From the NCBI GenBank assembly GCA_020632885.1, contig JACKEQ010000007.1, positions 124,001 to 188,000 on the forward strand: DNA of 64,000 nucleotides, written 5' to 3'. The notes beneath the pieces are model-generated. The model did no database searches. It was not told the DNA's origin and worked only from the letters and a program-made list of their open reading frames with translations. This DNA comes from Alphaproteobacteria bacterium (GTDB lineage: Bacteria > Myxococcota_A > UBA796 > GCA-2862545). Shown here piece after piece: positions 47,341-57,000 of this stretch. The first letter of the stretch is position 1. Each line of letters starts with the position of its first letter. The translations under genes were made by a program, and so were the position numbers.

Positions 47341-49686
47341 GTGCTGCGAGGTCGCCGAGCTCGGTTCCTCGTCCTGCTCGCGCTCCTCGGCTGCCATGGC
47401 GGCGAGGAGCCCACCGAGGAGGAGGAGGTCCCGTGCGTGCCCTCCGGTCCGGAGGTGTGCGACGGGCTCGACAACGACTGCGACGGGGCCATCGACGAAG
47501 GGGTCGGAGACCGCGTCTACCGCGACCGTGACGGTGACGGGCTCGGCGACCCCCGCGCCCCCCTGCTCACCTGCTCGCCTCCGGACGGCTGGGTCGCGCT
47601 GCCGGCGGACTGCGACGACACCGATCCTCTCGTGATGCCGGGCGCCCCCGAGCGCTGCAACGGCATCGACGACGACTGCGACGGTCGGGTCGACGAAGAC
47701 CCCGCCGACGGCCTGCCGTTCCACCCGGACGCCGACGGCGACGGGCTGGGCGCGCGAGACACGATCGTGATGCGCTGCGCCGAAGGTCCCGGTGTCACCG
47801 CGGACGCGTCGGACTGCGACGACACGGACCCTCTCGTGACCCTCGGCACCACGGCCTCCCTGGTCGACCTCGACGGCGACGGACACGCGGGCGACACGCC
47901 CTCCTTCGTCTGTGACGGGGATCCCGTGGTCACCGTGGCCACCGACTGTGACGACACGAACGCCGACGTACACCCGGACGCCGCGGAGCTGCCGGCGGAC
48001 GGCGTCGACCAGGACTGCGACGGCGACGAGCTCTGCTTCGCGGACGCGGACTTCGACGGGGTCGGTACCCCCGCGACCCTCGAGGTCGTGGGGCTCCAGT
48101 GCCTCGGGCCGGGCGTGTCGGATCGGGCGGACGACTGCGACGACACCGACCCCGAGGTGGCCCCGGGCGCGCCGGAGGTCTGCGGGAACGCGGTGGACGA
48201 CGACTGCGACGCGGGCACCCCGGACATCGTGGACGCCGACAGCGACGGGCTCGCGTGCGACGTCGACTGCGACGACAGCGGCGTGCCCTCGGCCAGCGTG
48301 CTGTTCACGCCCGTGACCTCCGGCCTGGAGGTCGCCCAGGGTGTGCTCCCGCTCGCCTGCCCTTCCGGTCCGCGCACGGGCACCGCGGCCGTCGCGGACT
48401 TCGACGACGATGGTGACCTCGACGTCTTCCTGCCCCGCACGGGCCTGCCGGACGCCCTGTTCCTGAACGACGGTGCCGGGAGCTTCACGGACGTCGCGGT
48501 GGCGCGCGGCATCGTGCACACCGGCGCGAGCCACGGGGCCGTGTTCGTGGACGTCGACGACGACGGCGATCTCGACCTGTTCGTGCTCGGGTCGGGCACC
48601 GACGGAAACCGGCTCTACATCCAGACGGCGGGCTCGTTCACCGAGGAAGCCGCGGCGCGGGGGGTGGCCGGAGCCACGGGCGCCTGCAGCGACCAGCTGT
48701 CCGTCGCGGTGGCGGACGTCGATGCCGACGGTGACCTCGACCTGCACGCCACCGCCTGGGAGCCCGAGGCCGGCCCGGCCAACCCGCGCAGCTCGATCTG
48801 GATCAACGACGGCGCCGGCGTGTTCACGGGCTCCACGGTGCTCGACCTCACGGGCGACGCGAGCGTGGCGTCCGTCTGGACCGATCTCGACGCGGATGGC
48901 GACCCCGACGTCCTCTCTGTGGCGGATTGGGGGCGCACGGCCCTGTTCCGCAACGACGGCGCGTCCTTCGCGGACGTCACGGCCACCAGCGGGCTCGTCG
49001 ACCCTGGCCGCACCCGCGCGGGCATCGTGCGCGACCTCGACGGGGACGGCGTGCTCGACGTCCTGCTCGCGGGATCCACGGCCTGCCCGGCCTGCGAGGG
49101 CACACGGCTGTTCCACGGCACCGCCGGCTTCGCCTTCCAGCCCACGCCGCCCTGGGACCTCGGAGACGTCTGGGGGGCTGCGGTGCTCGACCACGACAAC
49201 GACGGCACCCCGTCGGTGGCCTTCGCGACCGAGGGCTTCACGCGCCTCGTGGAGCTCGACGGCACGGAGATCGGCTGCGACGCGGGCCTCGGCCTCGCGG
49301 CCTCCGGACGGAGCGTGGTGCCCTTCGACCGCGACCGGGACGGCGATCTCGACGTGCTCGTCGTCGGCCACCTCGACCCACCCGTGCTGTTCGAGAGCAC
49401 CGGGGCGGCGGGCGCCTGGCTGTCCCTCGGGCTCCGGCAGCCCGCCCCGAACACGCACGGAATCGGCGCCACCGTCTTCGTCACCCCGGCCCTCGGCGAC
49501 GCGCCCGTCCGCTACGAGCGCACCCTCGATCCCAGCCGCGGCGCCGTGGGCTCCAACGACATCCACATCGGCCTGGGCGCTCACACGGGCCCCGTGGCCA
49601 CTGTCCGGGTGCGCTGGCCGGACGGTGTCGAGCAGACCTACCTCGACGTCGCTGCCGGCCAGCACGTCGTCCTCACCCGCCAGTGA
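47341..49686 (+). CDS. Lipoprotein with MopE-like metal repeats and ASPIC/UnbV-like VCBS domain
   Basis: A 781-residue lipoprotein with signal MLRGRRARFLVLLALLGC. Residues 30-310 carry MopE-type units: EVCDGLDNDCDGAIDEG, DCDDTDPLV and RCNGIDDDCDGRVDED. These Asp/Cys repeats bind metal in MopE-like proteins. The second part (330-700) has VCBS/FG-GAP calcium loops such as VADFDDDGDLDVFL and FVDVDDDGDLDLFV. It ends in an ASPIC/UnbV-like module (GLGAHTGPVATVRVRWPDG). Surface exposed. The GTG start lies 1 base after the boxB stop; translation coupling is likely, a functional link with benzoate is not shown. Confidence 0.85.
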   Translation: MLRGRRARFLVLLALLGCHGGEEPTEEEEVPCVPSGPEVCDGLDNDCDGAIDEGVGDRVYRDRDGDGLGDPRAPLLTCSPPDGWVALPADCDDTDPLVMPGAPERCNGIDDDCDGRVDEDPADGLPFHPDADGDGLGARDTIVMRCAEGPGVTADASDCDDTDPLVTLGTTASLVDLDGDGHAGDTPSFVCDGDPVVTVATDCDDTNADVHPDAAELPADGVDQDCDGDELCFADADFDGVGTPATLEVVGLQCLGPGVSDRADDCDDTDPEVAPGAPEVCGNAVDDDCDAGTPDIVDADSDGLACDVDCDDSGVPSASVLFTPVTSGLEVAQGVLPLACPSGPRTGTAAVADFDDDGDLDVFLPRTGLPDALFLNDGAGSFTDVAVARGIVHTGASHGAVFVDVDDDGDLDLFVLGSGTDGNRLYIQTAGSFTEEAAARGVAGATGACSDQLSVAVADVDADGDLDLHATAWEPEAGPANPRSSIWINDGAGVFTGSTVLDLTGDASVASVWTDLDADGDPDVLSVADWGRTALFRNDGASFADVTATSGLVDPGRTRAGIVRDLDGDGVLDVLLAGSTACPACEGTRLFHGTAGFAFQPTPPWDLGDVWGAAVLDHDNDGTPSVAFATEGFTRLVELDGTEIGCDAGLGLAASGRSVVPFDRDRDGDLDVLVVGHLDPPVLFESTGAAGAWLSLGLRQPAPNTHGIGATVFVTPALGDAPVRYERTLDPSRGAVGSNDIHIGLGAHTGPVATVRVRWPDGVEQTYLDVAAGQHVVLTRQ

Positions 49687-50498
49687 GCAAGCAGGGCATC
49701 CGCATCGGCGCTCCGCGGCACCTCTGGTCGCCGCTGGAGCCGGAGGCCGTCCGGGAGGTGCTGGAGAACAACGCGAGAGGCACGGTCACGGCGAGCTCGT
49801 TCTCGATCACGCTCCGGCCCCCGCGCGGTGGCTTCGGGCCCGCCAACACCCTCGAGGGCGTCTACCATCGGGCGGACGGTGGCACCTACCTGCGCGTGGA
49901 GCAGCAGGTCGGGCTGCCGTTGGTGGCGGTCCTGGTGGTGCTCACCATGTTCTTCGGGCCGCTCGGCGGGCTCATCGGCGCCGTGGTCGCCTGGAACGGC
50001 ATCACCGAGCAGAAGAAGCGGCTCGACGACTGGCTGCTCCCCTACCTCGACATCCAGGCCGAAGGACATCTGGCTGAGGCGCGCAGCCGGGAGGTCGACC
50101 TCGCGGATCCCATGTCGGAGGGCGCAGCCGCAGGAGCTCCTCCGTCGTTCGGTGTCGACGTCGGCTTCGATGCCGCGACCTTCACGCTCCGGGGCTCGGC
50201 GGGCACGACGACCACGCTCCAGGTCAGCCAACAGGGCCTGCGCGTGAAGCGCGCTGCCCACGAACGCACGTTCGCCTGGGTGGATCTGGAGCGGATCGAC
50301 GTCGACGACGACAGGCTCATGCTCCACTGTGGGGAGGACTGGCTCACGGTGCCCATGGGGAATCACTCCCTGGAGGACCGCCTCTGGCTCGGCGTGTTCC
50401 TGCAGACCCGCAACGAGCGCTGGTCGCCGTCACGCGAAGCGCGCGAGGCCGACGAGGCGAGGCTGCGCCGGATGCGCGGGTCCCGCGAGACCGATTAG
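49683..50498 (+). CDS. Membrane protein of unknown function
   Basis: A 271-residue protein with two adjoining hydrophobic segments at about 77-105 (LPLVAVLVVLTMFFGPLGGL and LIGAVVAWNGI). The second half is soluble, with strands VDVGFDAATFTLRG and WVDLERIDVDDDRLML that recall a PH-like fold. The GTG start overlaps the stop of the MopE-like lipoprotein as GTGA. No family recognised. Confidence 0.65.
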   Translation: MSKQGIRIGAPRHLWSPLEPEAVREVLENNARGTVTASSFSITLRPPRGGFGPANTLEGVYHRADGGTYLRVEQQVGLPLVAVLVVLTMFFGPLGGLIGAVVAWNGITEQKKRLDDWLLPYLDIQAEGHLAEARSREVDLADPMSEGAAAGAPPSFGVDVGFDAATFTLRGSAGTTTTLQVSQQGLRVKRAAHERTFAWVDLERIDVDDDRLMLHCGEDWLTVPMGNHSLEDRLWLGVFLQTRNERWSPSREAREADEARLRRMRGSRETD

Positions 50499-50517
50499 GC
50501 TCCTGACCGGAGGGTCC

Positions 50518-51204
50518 ATGCAGGTCCGCTGTTTCACCGTCGGTGCGTTCCAGGTCAACACGTACCTGCTGACCGACGAGGCCACCGGCCAGAGCGCCAT
50601 CCTCGACACCGGAGAGTCCGCCGAGCTCCGCCAGATCCTGCAGAGCCTCGATCCGGCACCGGACATCCGGATGATCCTGCTCACCCACGGTCACCTCGAC
50701 CACGCGGGCGCCCTCACGATGCTCCAGGAGGCCTGGGACGTGCCCACCTACCTCCCTGCGGCCGAGGTACCGCTGTTCGACACCCTGCCCATGCAGGGCC
50801 GGATGTTCGGTATGCCGCACCTCGACAGGCCGTGCGGCCGCATCGATCACTACGTGCACGACGGCGACACGGTGCAGCTCGGGAGCACCACGCTGCGCGT
50901 GCTCTCCACGCCCGGCCACACGCCGGGTCAGTGCTGCTACTACACCGACAAGGACATCCTCGTCGGCGACACGCTGTTCGCGGGGTCCATCGGGCGCACG
51001 GACTTCCCGATGTCGGACCCCCGGAAGATGGTCGACAGCCTGCGCAGGCTGATGGACCTGCCTGGCCACCTCCGCGTGCACAGCGGCCACGGGCCGGTCA
51101 CCACGCTCGCCGCCGAGCTCATCGGGAACCCGTTCCTCGGCTTCATCCGCCGCGAGCGGGGGTTGCAGGGCGCCCCCGGCTACTCGTGGGCGCCCGGCAC
51201 CTGA
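50518..51204 (+). CDS. MBL-fold metallo-hydrolase (glyoxalase II-like)
   Basis: A 228-residue metallo-beta-lactamase-fold hydrolase: LTHGHLDHAGA, TPGHTPGQ, GDTLFAGSIGRTDFP and SGHGPVT give the full set of zinc ligands. The GRTDFP segment is typical of YcbL-type glyoxalase II homologues that hydrolyse S-lactoylglutathione-like thioesters or other esters. Substrate uncertain. TTAGGC stands 17 bases before the ATG with CGGAGGG between. Its stop abuts that of the convergent OmpA gene. Confidence 0.9.
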   Translation: MQVRCFTVGAFQVNTYLLTDEATGQSAILDTGESAELRQILQSLDPAPDIRMILLTHGHLDHAGALTMLQEAWDVPTYLPAAEVPLFDTLPMQGRMFGMPHLDRPCGRIDHYVHDGDTVQLGSTTLRVLSTPGHTPGQCCYYTDKDILVGDTLFAGSIGRTDFPMSDPRKMVDSLRRLMDLPGHLRVHSGHGPVTTLAAELIGNPFLGFIRRERGLQGAPGYSWAPGT

Positions 51205-52230
51205 TCAGCGTGCGTCCTGGTCCTGCGAGGCACGCAGGATGTCCGGGTCGACGGGGTCGTCGATCGTGCCGTCCACCAGGCCGTCGCCCTTCATGACGCG
51301 CAGCTCCACCCGACGGTTCGCCAGGCTGCGGTCGGCGGTCGGGATCGCGGGGTCGGTCTCGCCGAGCGCGGTGAGCTGGATCTGCTCGGGCCAGACGTCG
51401 TTCGCGAGCAGGTAGCGGCGCACGGCCTCCGCGCGACGACGCGAGAGGTCCCGGTTGTACGCGGGGGTCCCGACAGCGTCGGCGTGACCCTCGACGCGCA
51501 CGACGGCGTCCCGGTGCTCGCGGAGGGTCGCCGCATCCCAGGCCAGGGCGTTCAGCGCTGCGGTGTCCGGAGCTGCAGAGTCGAACGCGAAGTACACCCT
51601 CTGCAGGTTCTCGGCCGGGTCGACGGACACCCGCCGGACTCCAAAGATCTCGACCTGATCGGCGGGATACCTCCCTTGGACGTGGGCGTGGAGGTGCGGG
51701 TAGTACAGCTCGACGCCAGGCTCGGAGGCTGCGAACGTGGAGTCCTCCGCGAGCCCGGCAGCATCCAGGGCATGGGCGCGGGCCGTCTCGAAGTCGTCCC
51801 AGGCGAGCTCCGCGTCGGTGTGGAGCGCATCGGCCTTCGCGCGGAGCTCCGCGAAATCACCCGCACCCGAAAGCTCTGCAGCATGCAGCCGGCCTTCGTG
51901 CCGGGCGGCCTTCAGCAGCGCCTGCTCGAGGGCCAGGTGGGCCTCGTGCATCGCGAGCACGGAACGGCGCATCTCGATGGAGTCCGCGCCCGCGTGGGTG
52001 AGCACGGCCTGCCCGAGCGCATCTCGGGCCGCCTCGACGCGCTGCTTCCAGAGCGTGATGGCGAGCTCGTGGTCGACGATGTCGGCCTGACGGTCGTGGT
52101 CGTCGGTGGAGGTCGGGCCACGATCGAGCGCCACGGCCTCCGCGAACGTCGGGCCCGCATCCGGCGTCTCGGCGGCCGCTTCGGGCCCGAGGACAGCGAG
52201 CGCTCCGAGGATGTGCAGTGTGGTGAGCAT
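51205..52230 (-). CDS. OmpA-family peptidoglycan-binding protein
   Basis: A 341-residue exported protein. The leader LTTLHILGALAVLGPEAAA has no positive charge. A helical region (residues 60-210) with coiled-coil character follows. The C-terminal OmpA domain has RVYFAFDSAAPDTAAL, VEGHADAVGTPAYNRDLSRRRAEAV and SLANRRVEL; the Asp and Arg that hold diaminopimelate are present. It would tether the outer membrane to peptidoglycan. GGAGGGAATC precedes ATG 52230; TTAAGG is 24 bases upstream. Confidence 0.85.
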   Translation of the reverse strand: MLTTLHILGALAVLGPEAAAETPDAGPTFAEAVALDRGPTSTDDHDRQADIVDHELAITLWKQRVEAARDALGQAVLTHAGADSIEMRRSVLAMHEAHLALEQALLKAARHEGRLHAAELSGAGDFAELRAKADALHTDAELAWDDFETARAHALDAAGLAEDSTFAASEPGVELYYPHLHAHVQGRYPADQVEIFGVRRVSVDPAENLQRVYFAFDSAAPDTAALNALAWDAATLREHRDAVVRVEGHADAVGTPAYNRDLSRRRAEAVRRYLLANDVWPEQIQLTALGETDPAIPTADRSLANRRVELRVMKGDGLVDGTIDDPVDPDILRASQDQDAR

Positions 52231-52309
52231 GATTCCCTCCAGGTTCTGGAGAATCCTTAATGGAATCACACTCGTATGCAAACCAACTGCAAACCCTGTG
52301 GTGTGCAGA

Positions 52310-54094
52310 TCAGTCCGTGCGCTCGGCCACGAAGAAGTCCACACGCCGGTTCCTCGCGTAGGCTTCTTCCGTCTTTCCGGGGTCGATCGGGCGCTCTTCG
52401 CCGAAGCCGAGAGCGTCGAGACGCTCGGCGGCGATGCCCTTCTCCACCAGGAAGACCTTCACGGCGTCCGCGCGCGACTGCGAGAGCTTCTTGTTGGCGC
52501 TCGCAGAGCCACGGCTGTCGGTGTGCCCCTCGATCCGCAGCTTGGTGAGCTCGGGGTGCTCGTTCAGGATGGCGACGACCTGCTCGAGCAGCGGGTACGA
52601 GCGCTCCTGGATGGTCGCCTTGCCGAGGTCGAAGAACACGGACTCACGGAGGTCGATGCGGTCGCCCTTCAGCTCCGCCTTCACCTTCTCGAGCGTCAGG
52701 ACGAGCTCCTTCGTCTCGCCCTTCGCGAGCTCGACGTACTGCTTCTGCGAGGCCCGGTAGCCCTCGGCAGTGGCCCGCACGGGGGTCTTCTCGCCCGCCA
52801 CCAGCTCGGCCTCCGCGGTCGCGCCGGCCGTCGTCGTCTCGCCGATCTGCACGCTCGCACCGGCGATCGGCGCCCCTTCGATGTCCTCGACCTTCACCTT
52901 GACGGTGCCCATCGGGATGGGCTCGAGGGTGATCTGCACGGCACGCTCGACATCGGCGTCGACGATCTGCACCTCGACCTCTGCAGGCAGGTAGCCCTCC
53001 GCCGCAGCCGCGATCTTCACGGGGCCGGAGTCCTGCTCGACCACGAGCCCGCTCGTGCCCTTGCGGTCGCTGCCGACGACCGACACGGTCGCGGCGGGCA
53101 GCGGCTTCCCGTCCGCCCCCAGCACCTCGATGGCCACGGAGCCGCGGTCCTCCGGGCACCCGTCCGTGTCGTCCTCGCCGTCCTTGTCCTCGGGCTTGTC
53201 GACACACTGGTCCACGTCGTCCTCGATGCCGTCGTCGTCGAGGTCACGGTCGGGCATCGGATGCCACGCGAAGCCCACGAGCACCCGGAAGTCCGGGGCG
53301 CCCACGCCGGTCGTGAGGCTGGTGCCCAGACCCAGGCGTACCTGGAGGTCGGGGGCCACGTGGGTGCGCACGTCCGCGAGGGCCTCGATGGGCGCGCCCT
53401 GACCGGCGTTCTTGCTGAACGGCACGTCGCCCGCGAGCTCCAGGGCCACACTGGACTTCTCGTCGAACCGGTAGGCGCCGGCAGCCCGGAACAGGAAGAA
53501 GTCGTCGAGCTTCACGTTCTCGAGGACCGCCCGTGGACCGCCGCGCACACCGAGGTTGCCGGTGACGAAGAAGTCGCCGATCTCCTGGTCGACGATGGCC
53601 GCGATCTCCCACCCGGCCGTCGGGCTGCCGAGAGGCAGCACGTTGCGGACGGAGGACGTCGGGAGGGTCAGGCGCCCGCTGAACGCGACGCCGGGACCAC
53701 CCTCCTCGTCGAGCACCGTCACCTTGGTGTCGACCGCGAGGTCGCCGGTGCCCGACTGCGAGGCACGGTCGTCCCCGTCCGCGTAGAAGTAGATCGGCAG
53801 GTCCACGCCGAACCGGACGCGGTCGTACGCGAACCCGGCGATGAGGTCGCCCTGGAGCACGTTGTTCACGAGCCGCACGACCTCACCGTCGTCGTAGCGG
53901 TACACGAGCGGCTGGCGCGCGTAGTGGAACAGGGTGCGGCCGAAGAGCTGCTTGTGGGCCTGCCGGGCCGAGTCGTCGGCCCAGAGCGTGTACCGGCCGT
54001 CGAGCGTCGGGCGGAGGTGCTGGACGTTGATCGGAGGGTTCTCCGCGTCCGAGATGGTGTCCTGGGCGAACGCCAGTGCGAGCGTCAGAAGCAT
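52310..54094 (-). CDS. OmpA-like outer-membrane protein with beta-barrel and Ig-like segments
   Basis: A 594-residue protein. MLLTLALAFAQDT is an extremely short uncharged leader; an in-frame stop 5 codons upstream forces this start. Residues 30-280 look like a barrel (FAYDRVRFGVDLPIYFYAD). An acidic linker DRDLDDDGIEDDVDQCVDKP of TSP3 type follows, then two Ig/PEGA-like modules and a C-terminal OmpA domain (FFDLGKATIQERSYPLLEQV, EGHTDSRGSASANKKLSQSR). It is coupled to the giant repeat gene, whose stop lies 2 bases upstream. Peptidoglycan anchoring and surface display inferred. Confidence 0.88.
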   Translation of the reverse strand: MLLTLALAFAQDTISDAENPPINVQHLRPTLDGRYTLWADDSARQAHKQLFGRTLFHYARQPLVYRYDDGEVVRLVNNVLQGDLIAGFAYDRVRFGVDLPIYFYADGDDRASQSGTGDLAVDTKVTVLDEEGGPGVAFSGRLTLPTSSVRNVLPLGSPTAGWEIAAIVDQEIGDFFVTGNLGVRGGPRAVLENVKLDDFFLFRAAGAYRFDEKSSVALELAGDVPFSKNAGQGAPIEALADVRTHVAPDLQVRLGLGTSLTTGVGAPDFRVLVGFAWHPMPDRDLDDDGIEDDVDQCVDKPEDKDGEDDTDGCPEDRGSVAIEVLGADGKPLPAATVSVVGSDRKGTSGLVVEQDSGPVKIAAAAEGYLPAEVEVQIVDADVERAVQITLEPIPMGTVKVKVEDIEGAPIAGASVQIGETTTAGATAEAELVAGEKTPVRATAEGYRASQKQYVELAKGETKELVLTLEKVKAELKGDRIDLRESVFFDLGKATIQERSYPLLEQVVAILNEHPELTKLRIEGHTDSRGSASANKKLSQSRADAVKVFLVEKGIAAERLDALGFGEERPIDPGKTEEAYARNRRVDFFVAERTD

Positions 54095-54096
54095 GG

Positions 54097-57000
54097 TCAG
54101 ATCCTCTCACGGCGTCCGGCGAGGCCGGCGAGCGCCAGAATTGCGAACAGGTAGCCGGTGTACGGCTTCGGCGCCGACGAGCAGCCGCTCGCGATGCCGC
54201 CGGCGTACCGACCGGGGGGGAGATCGTCGGAGGGGTCGCGGGGGTCGGTGCCGAAGGCGATCTCCTCGGCGTCCGACGTGCCGCCGCCGTCCGTGTCGGA
54301 GTCGAGCGGGTCGGTCCCATAGGTGCGGAGCTCGTCGTAGTCGGACAGACCGTCGTCGTCGGAGTCGGGGTCGAACGGGTCGGTGCCCGCCTCGCGCTCC
54401 TCCTGGTCGGTGAGCCCGTCCCCGTCGGAGTCGCCGAAGATGCCGTCGTCCGAGGGGTCGAGCGGATCGGTGCCCTGGGCGACCTCCACGCCGTCCTCCG
54501 CGCCGCCGCCGTCCGTGTCGGTGACCAGCGGGTCGGTGCCGTACGTCACGACCTCCGCGCCGTCCGTCAGCCCGTCGCCGTCGGTGTCCGGGAAGGACGG
54601 GTTGGAGCCGATCTCGAGCTCCTCGAGGTCGGTGAGACCGTCGTCGTCCCGATCGGCCTCGGGGTCGTCGTCGAGCACGTCGAGCGGGTCGGTGCCCGCG
54701 ATGACCTCGGCCCCGTCGGAGATCCCGGCTCCATCGGTGTCGGTGCTCGTGGGCGAGGTGCGGTGCAGGAGGACCTCCTGGCCGTCCGTCAGGCCGTCGC
54801 CGTCCGTGTCGGCCGTGGTCGGCGAGGTGGTGTGCACGAGCAGCTCCTCGCCGTCGCCCAGACCGTCGTTGTCGGTGTCGCGGTCGTTGGGCGTGGTGCT
54901 GGCGGCGACCTCCTCGTCGTCCGTGAGCCCGTCGCCGTCGGTGTCCGGCACGAGCGGGTGCGAGCCGTGCTGCTCCACCTCGGACCCGTCGGAGAGCCCG
55001 TCCCCGTCGGTGTCCGCGACCGTGGGGTCCGTGTGGTGGACGGTGATCTCCTCGAAGTCCGTCAGCCCGTCGGAGTCGGTGTCGGAGGTGGTGGTGTTCG
55101 AGCCGATCGCCGTCTCCCAGGCGTCCGGGATGCCGTCGGCGTCCGTGTCGGGCCCGGTGAGATCGAAGGCCGAGCGCAGGGGCTCGGGGTCCACGTCGTC
55201 CTGCAGGCCGTCGGAGTCGGAGTCCGCCGTGCGCGGGTTCGTCCCGCCGGTGCGCTCGTCCTCGTCGGAGAGGCCGTCCCCGTCGGTGTCCACGAGGAGC
55301 ACGTGGGTGCCGAACGTGTGGAGCTCGGCCCCGTCGGGGATGCCGTCCGCGTCGGTGTCGGCCGAGCCCGGGAGGCTTCCGAGCACGTCGAGCTCCACGC
55401 CGTCGGTGAGCCCGTCGCCGTCGGTGTCGCGCAGGAGGGGCGACGAGAGGCCACGCGTGAGCTCGTAGGCGTCGGAGAGCCCGTCGCCGTCGGAGTCCGC
55501 GGTGCGGGGATCGGTGCCGCCCGTGACCTCGTCGCCGTCGGTGAGCCCGTCGCCGTCGGTGTCCGCCAGCCACGGGTCGCTGCCGAGCGCGATCTCGTCG
55601 GCGTCGAGGAGCCCGTCACCGTCGGTGTCGCGAAGGGCCGGGACGTCGTCAGCGGCGTCGGTAGGCAGGGTCCCGTCGAGCACCTCCACGCCGTCGGAGG
55701 TCCCGCCGCCGTCGGTGTCGCGCTCGAGCGGGTTCGACCCGTACGTGTCGACCTCCTCGCCGTCCGAGAGCCCGTCGCGGTCGGTGTCCGCCACGTTGGG
55801 CCGCGTGCCGAGCAGGAGCTCGCGGTCGTCGGTGAGCCCGTCGCCATCGGTGTCCACGCGGTTCGGGTCCGCGCCCACGGTGGTCTCCTCGAGGTCACCC
55901 ACGCCGTCCAGGTCGGAGTCCGGGAGGTTCGGGTCGGTGCGCCAGGTGTGCACCTCCGCGGCGTCCGTCAGACCGTCGTCGTCGGAGTCCGGGTCCGTCG
56001 GCGAGGTCAGCGTCGTCACGACCTCGGTGCCGTCGCGAAGACCGTCGTCGTCGGTGTCCCGGTCGAGCGGGTCGCTGCCGAGGTCGTTCACCTCCACCCC
56101 GTCGCCCAGCCCGTCGCCATCGGTGTCACCGTTGTTCGGGTCGGTGCCGAGGCCGGCCTCCTCGGCGTCCGTGAGACCGTCGTTGTCGGAGTCCTGGTCG
56201 GGCACGTCGTCGAGCGGGTCGTTGGGGTCGGTGCCGTTGGTCACCTCGTCGCCGTCGTCCACACCGCCCGCGTCCGTGTCCGCGACGGCGGGGTTCGTCG
56301 GACCCCAGGGTGCGAGCGGGCCGGTGCCGCCGACCTCGTCGCCGTCCGACAGACCGTCGTCGTCGGAGTCGGTGTCCGTGTCGGAGGTGCCGTACAGCGC
56401 CTCGTCAGCCGCGGAGAGCCCGTCCCCATCGACGTCGTCGGGGCTCGACACGACGGTGGTCGTCGGGTCGTCGGGGCCCGGCAGCGCGGGGTCGTCCGAC
56501 AGCCAGGTGCCCTCGGCGCCCGTGACGGTCGTCTGCTGGGTCAGGAGCGTGCCGTCCGCCATGGGCTGCATCACGCGGGTCTGGAACAGGAGGGTCGCGG
56601 TGGACCCGGCCGGCACGGTGAAGTCGCTGGCCAGCACAGGGTCGGCCTCCGTCACCGTGCCGCCCGTGGCGCCCAGGAGCGTGGCGCTCGCACCCAGCAG
56701 CGTGGTGCCGGCCGGGACGGGCATGGTGGCCGTCAGCCCCGTCAGGTCGACGTCGCCGGTGTTCTCCATCGTCACGGTCCAGGTGACGATGCCACCCGGC
56801 GAGACGCTCGTGTCGGAGACCAGGCCGGTCACGACGAGCCCGACGACCTCGGGGTCCACCGTCACCGTCACGAGACCGTCGTCGGTGTCGGTCGGGTCGG
56901 CGTCGCCGTCCCCGTCGTTGTCGAAGCCGTCGCTCTGCGGGTCGAGGGTCTCCCCGGCCTCCAGGGTCGACCAGCTCGCGAGGCGCAGCTCGACGTCCAC

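Noticed and set aside
54190..56430. Regular repeats that could be mistaken for a CRISPR array
   Set aside because: The units are in frame, about 66 bases long without separate constant repeats and unique spacers, and code for TSP3-like calcium loops.
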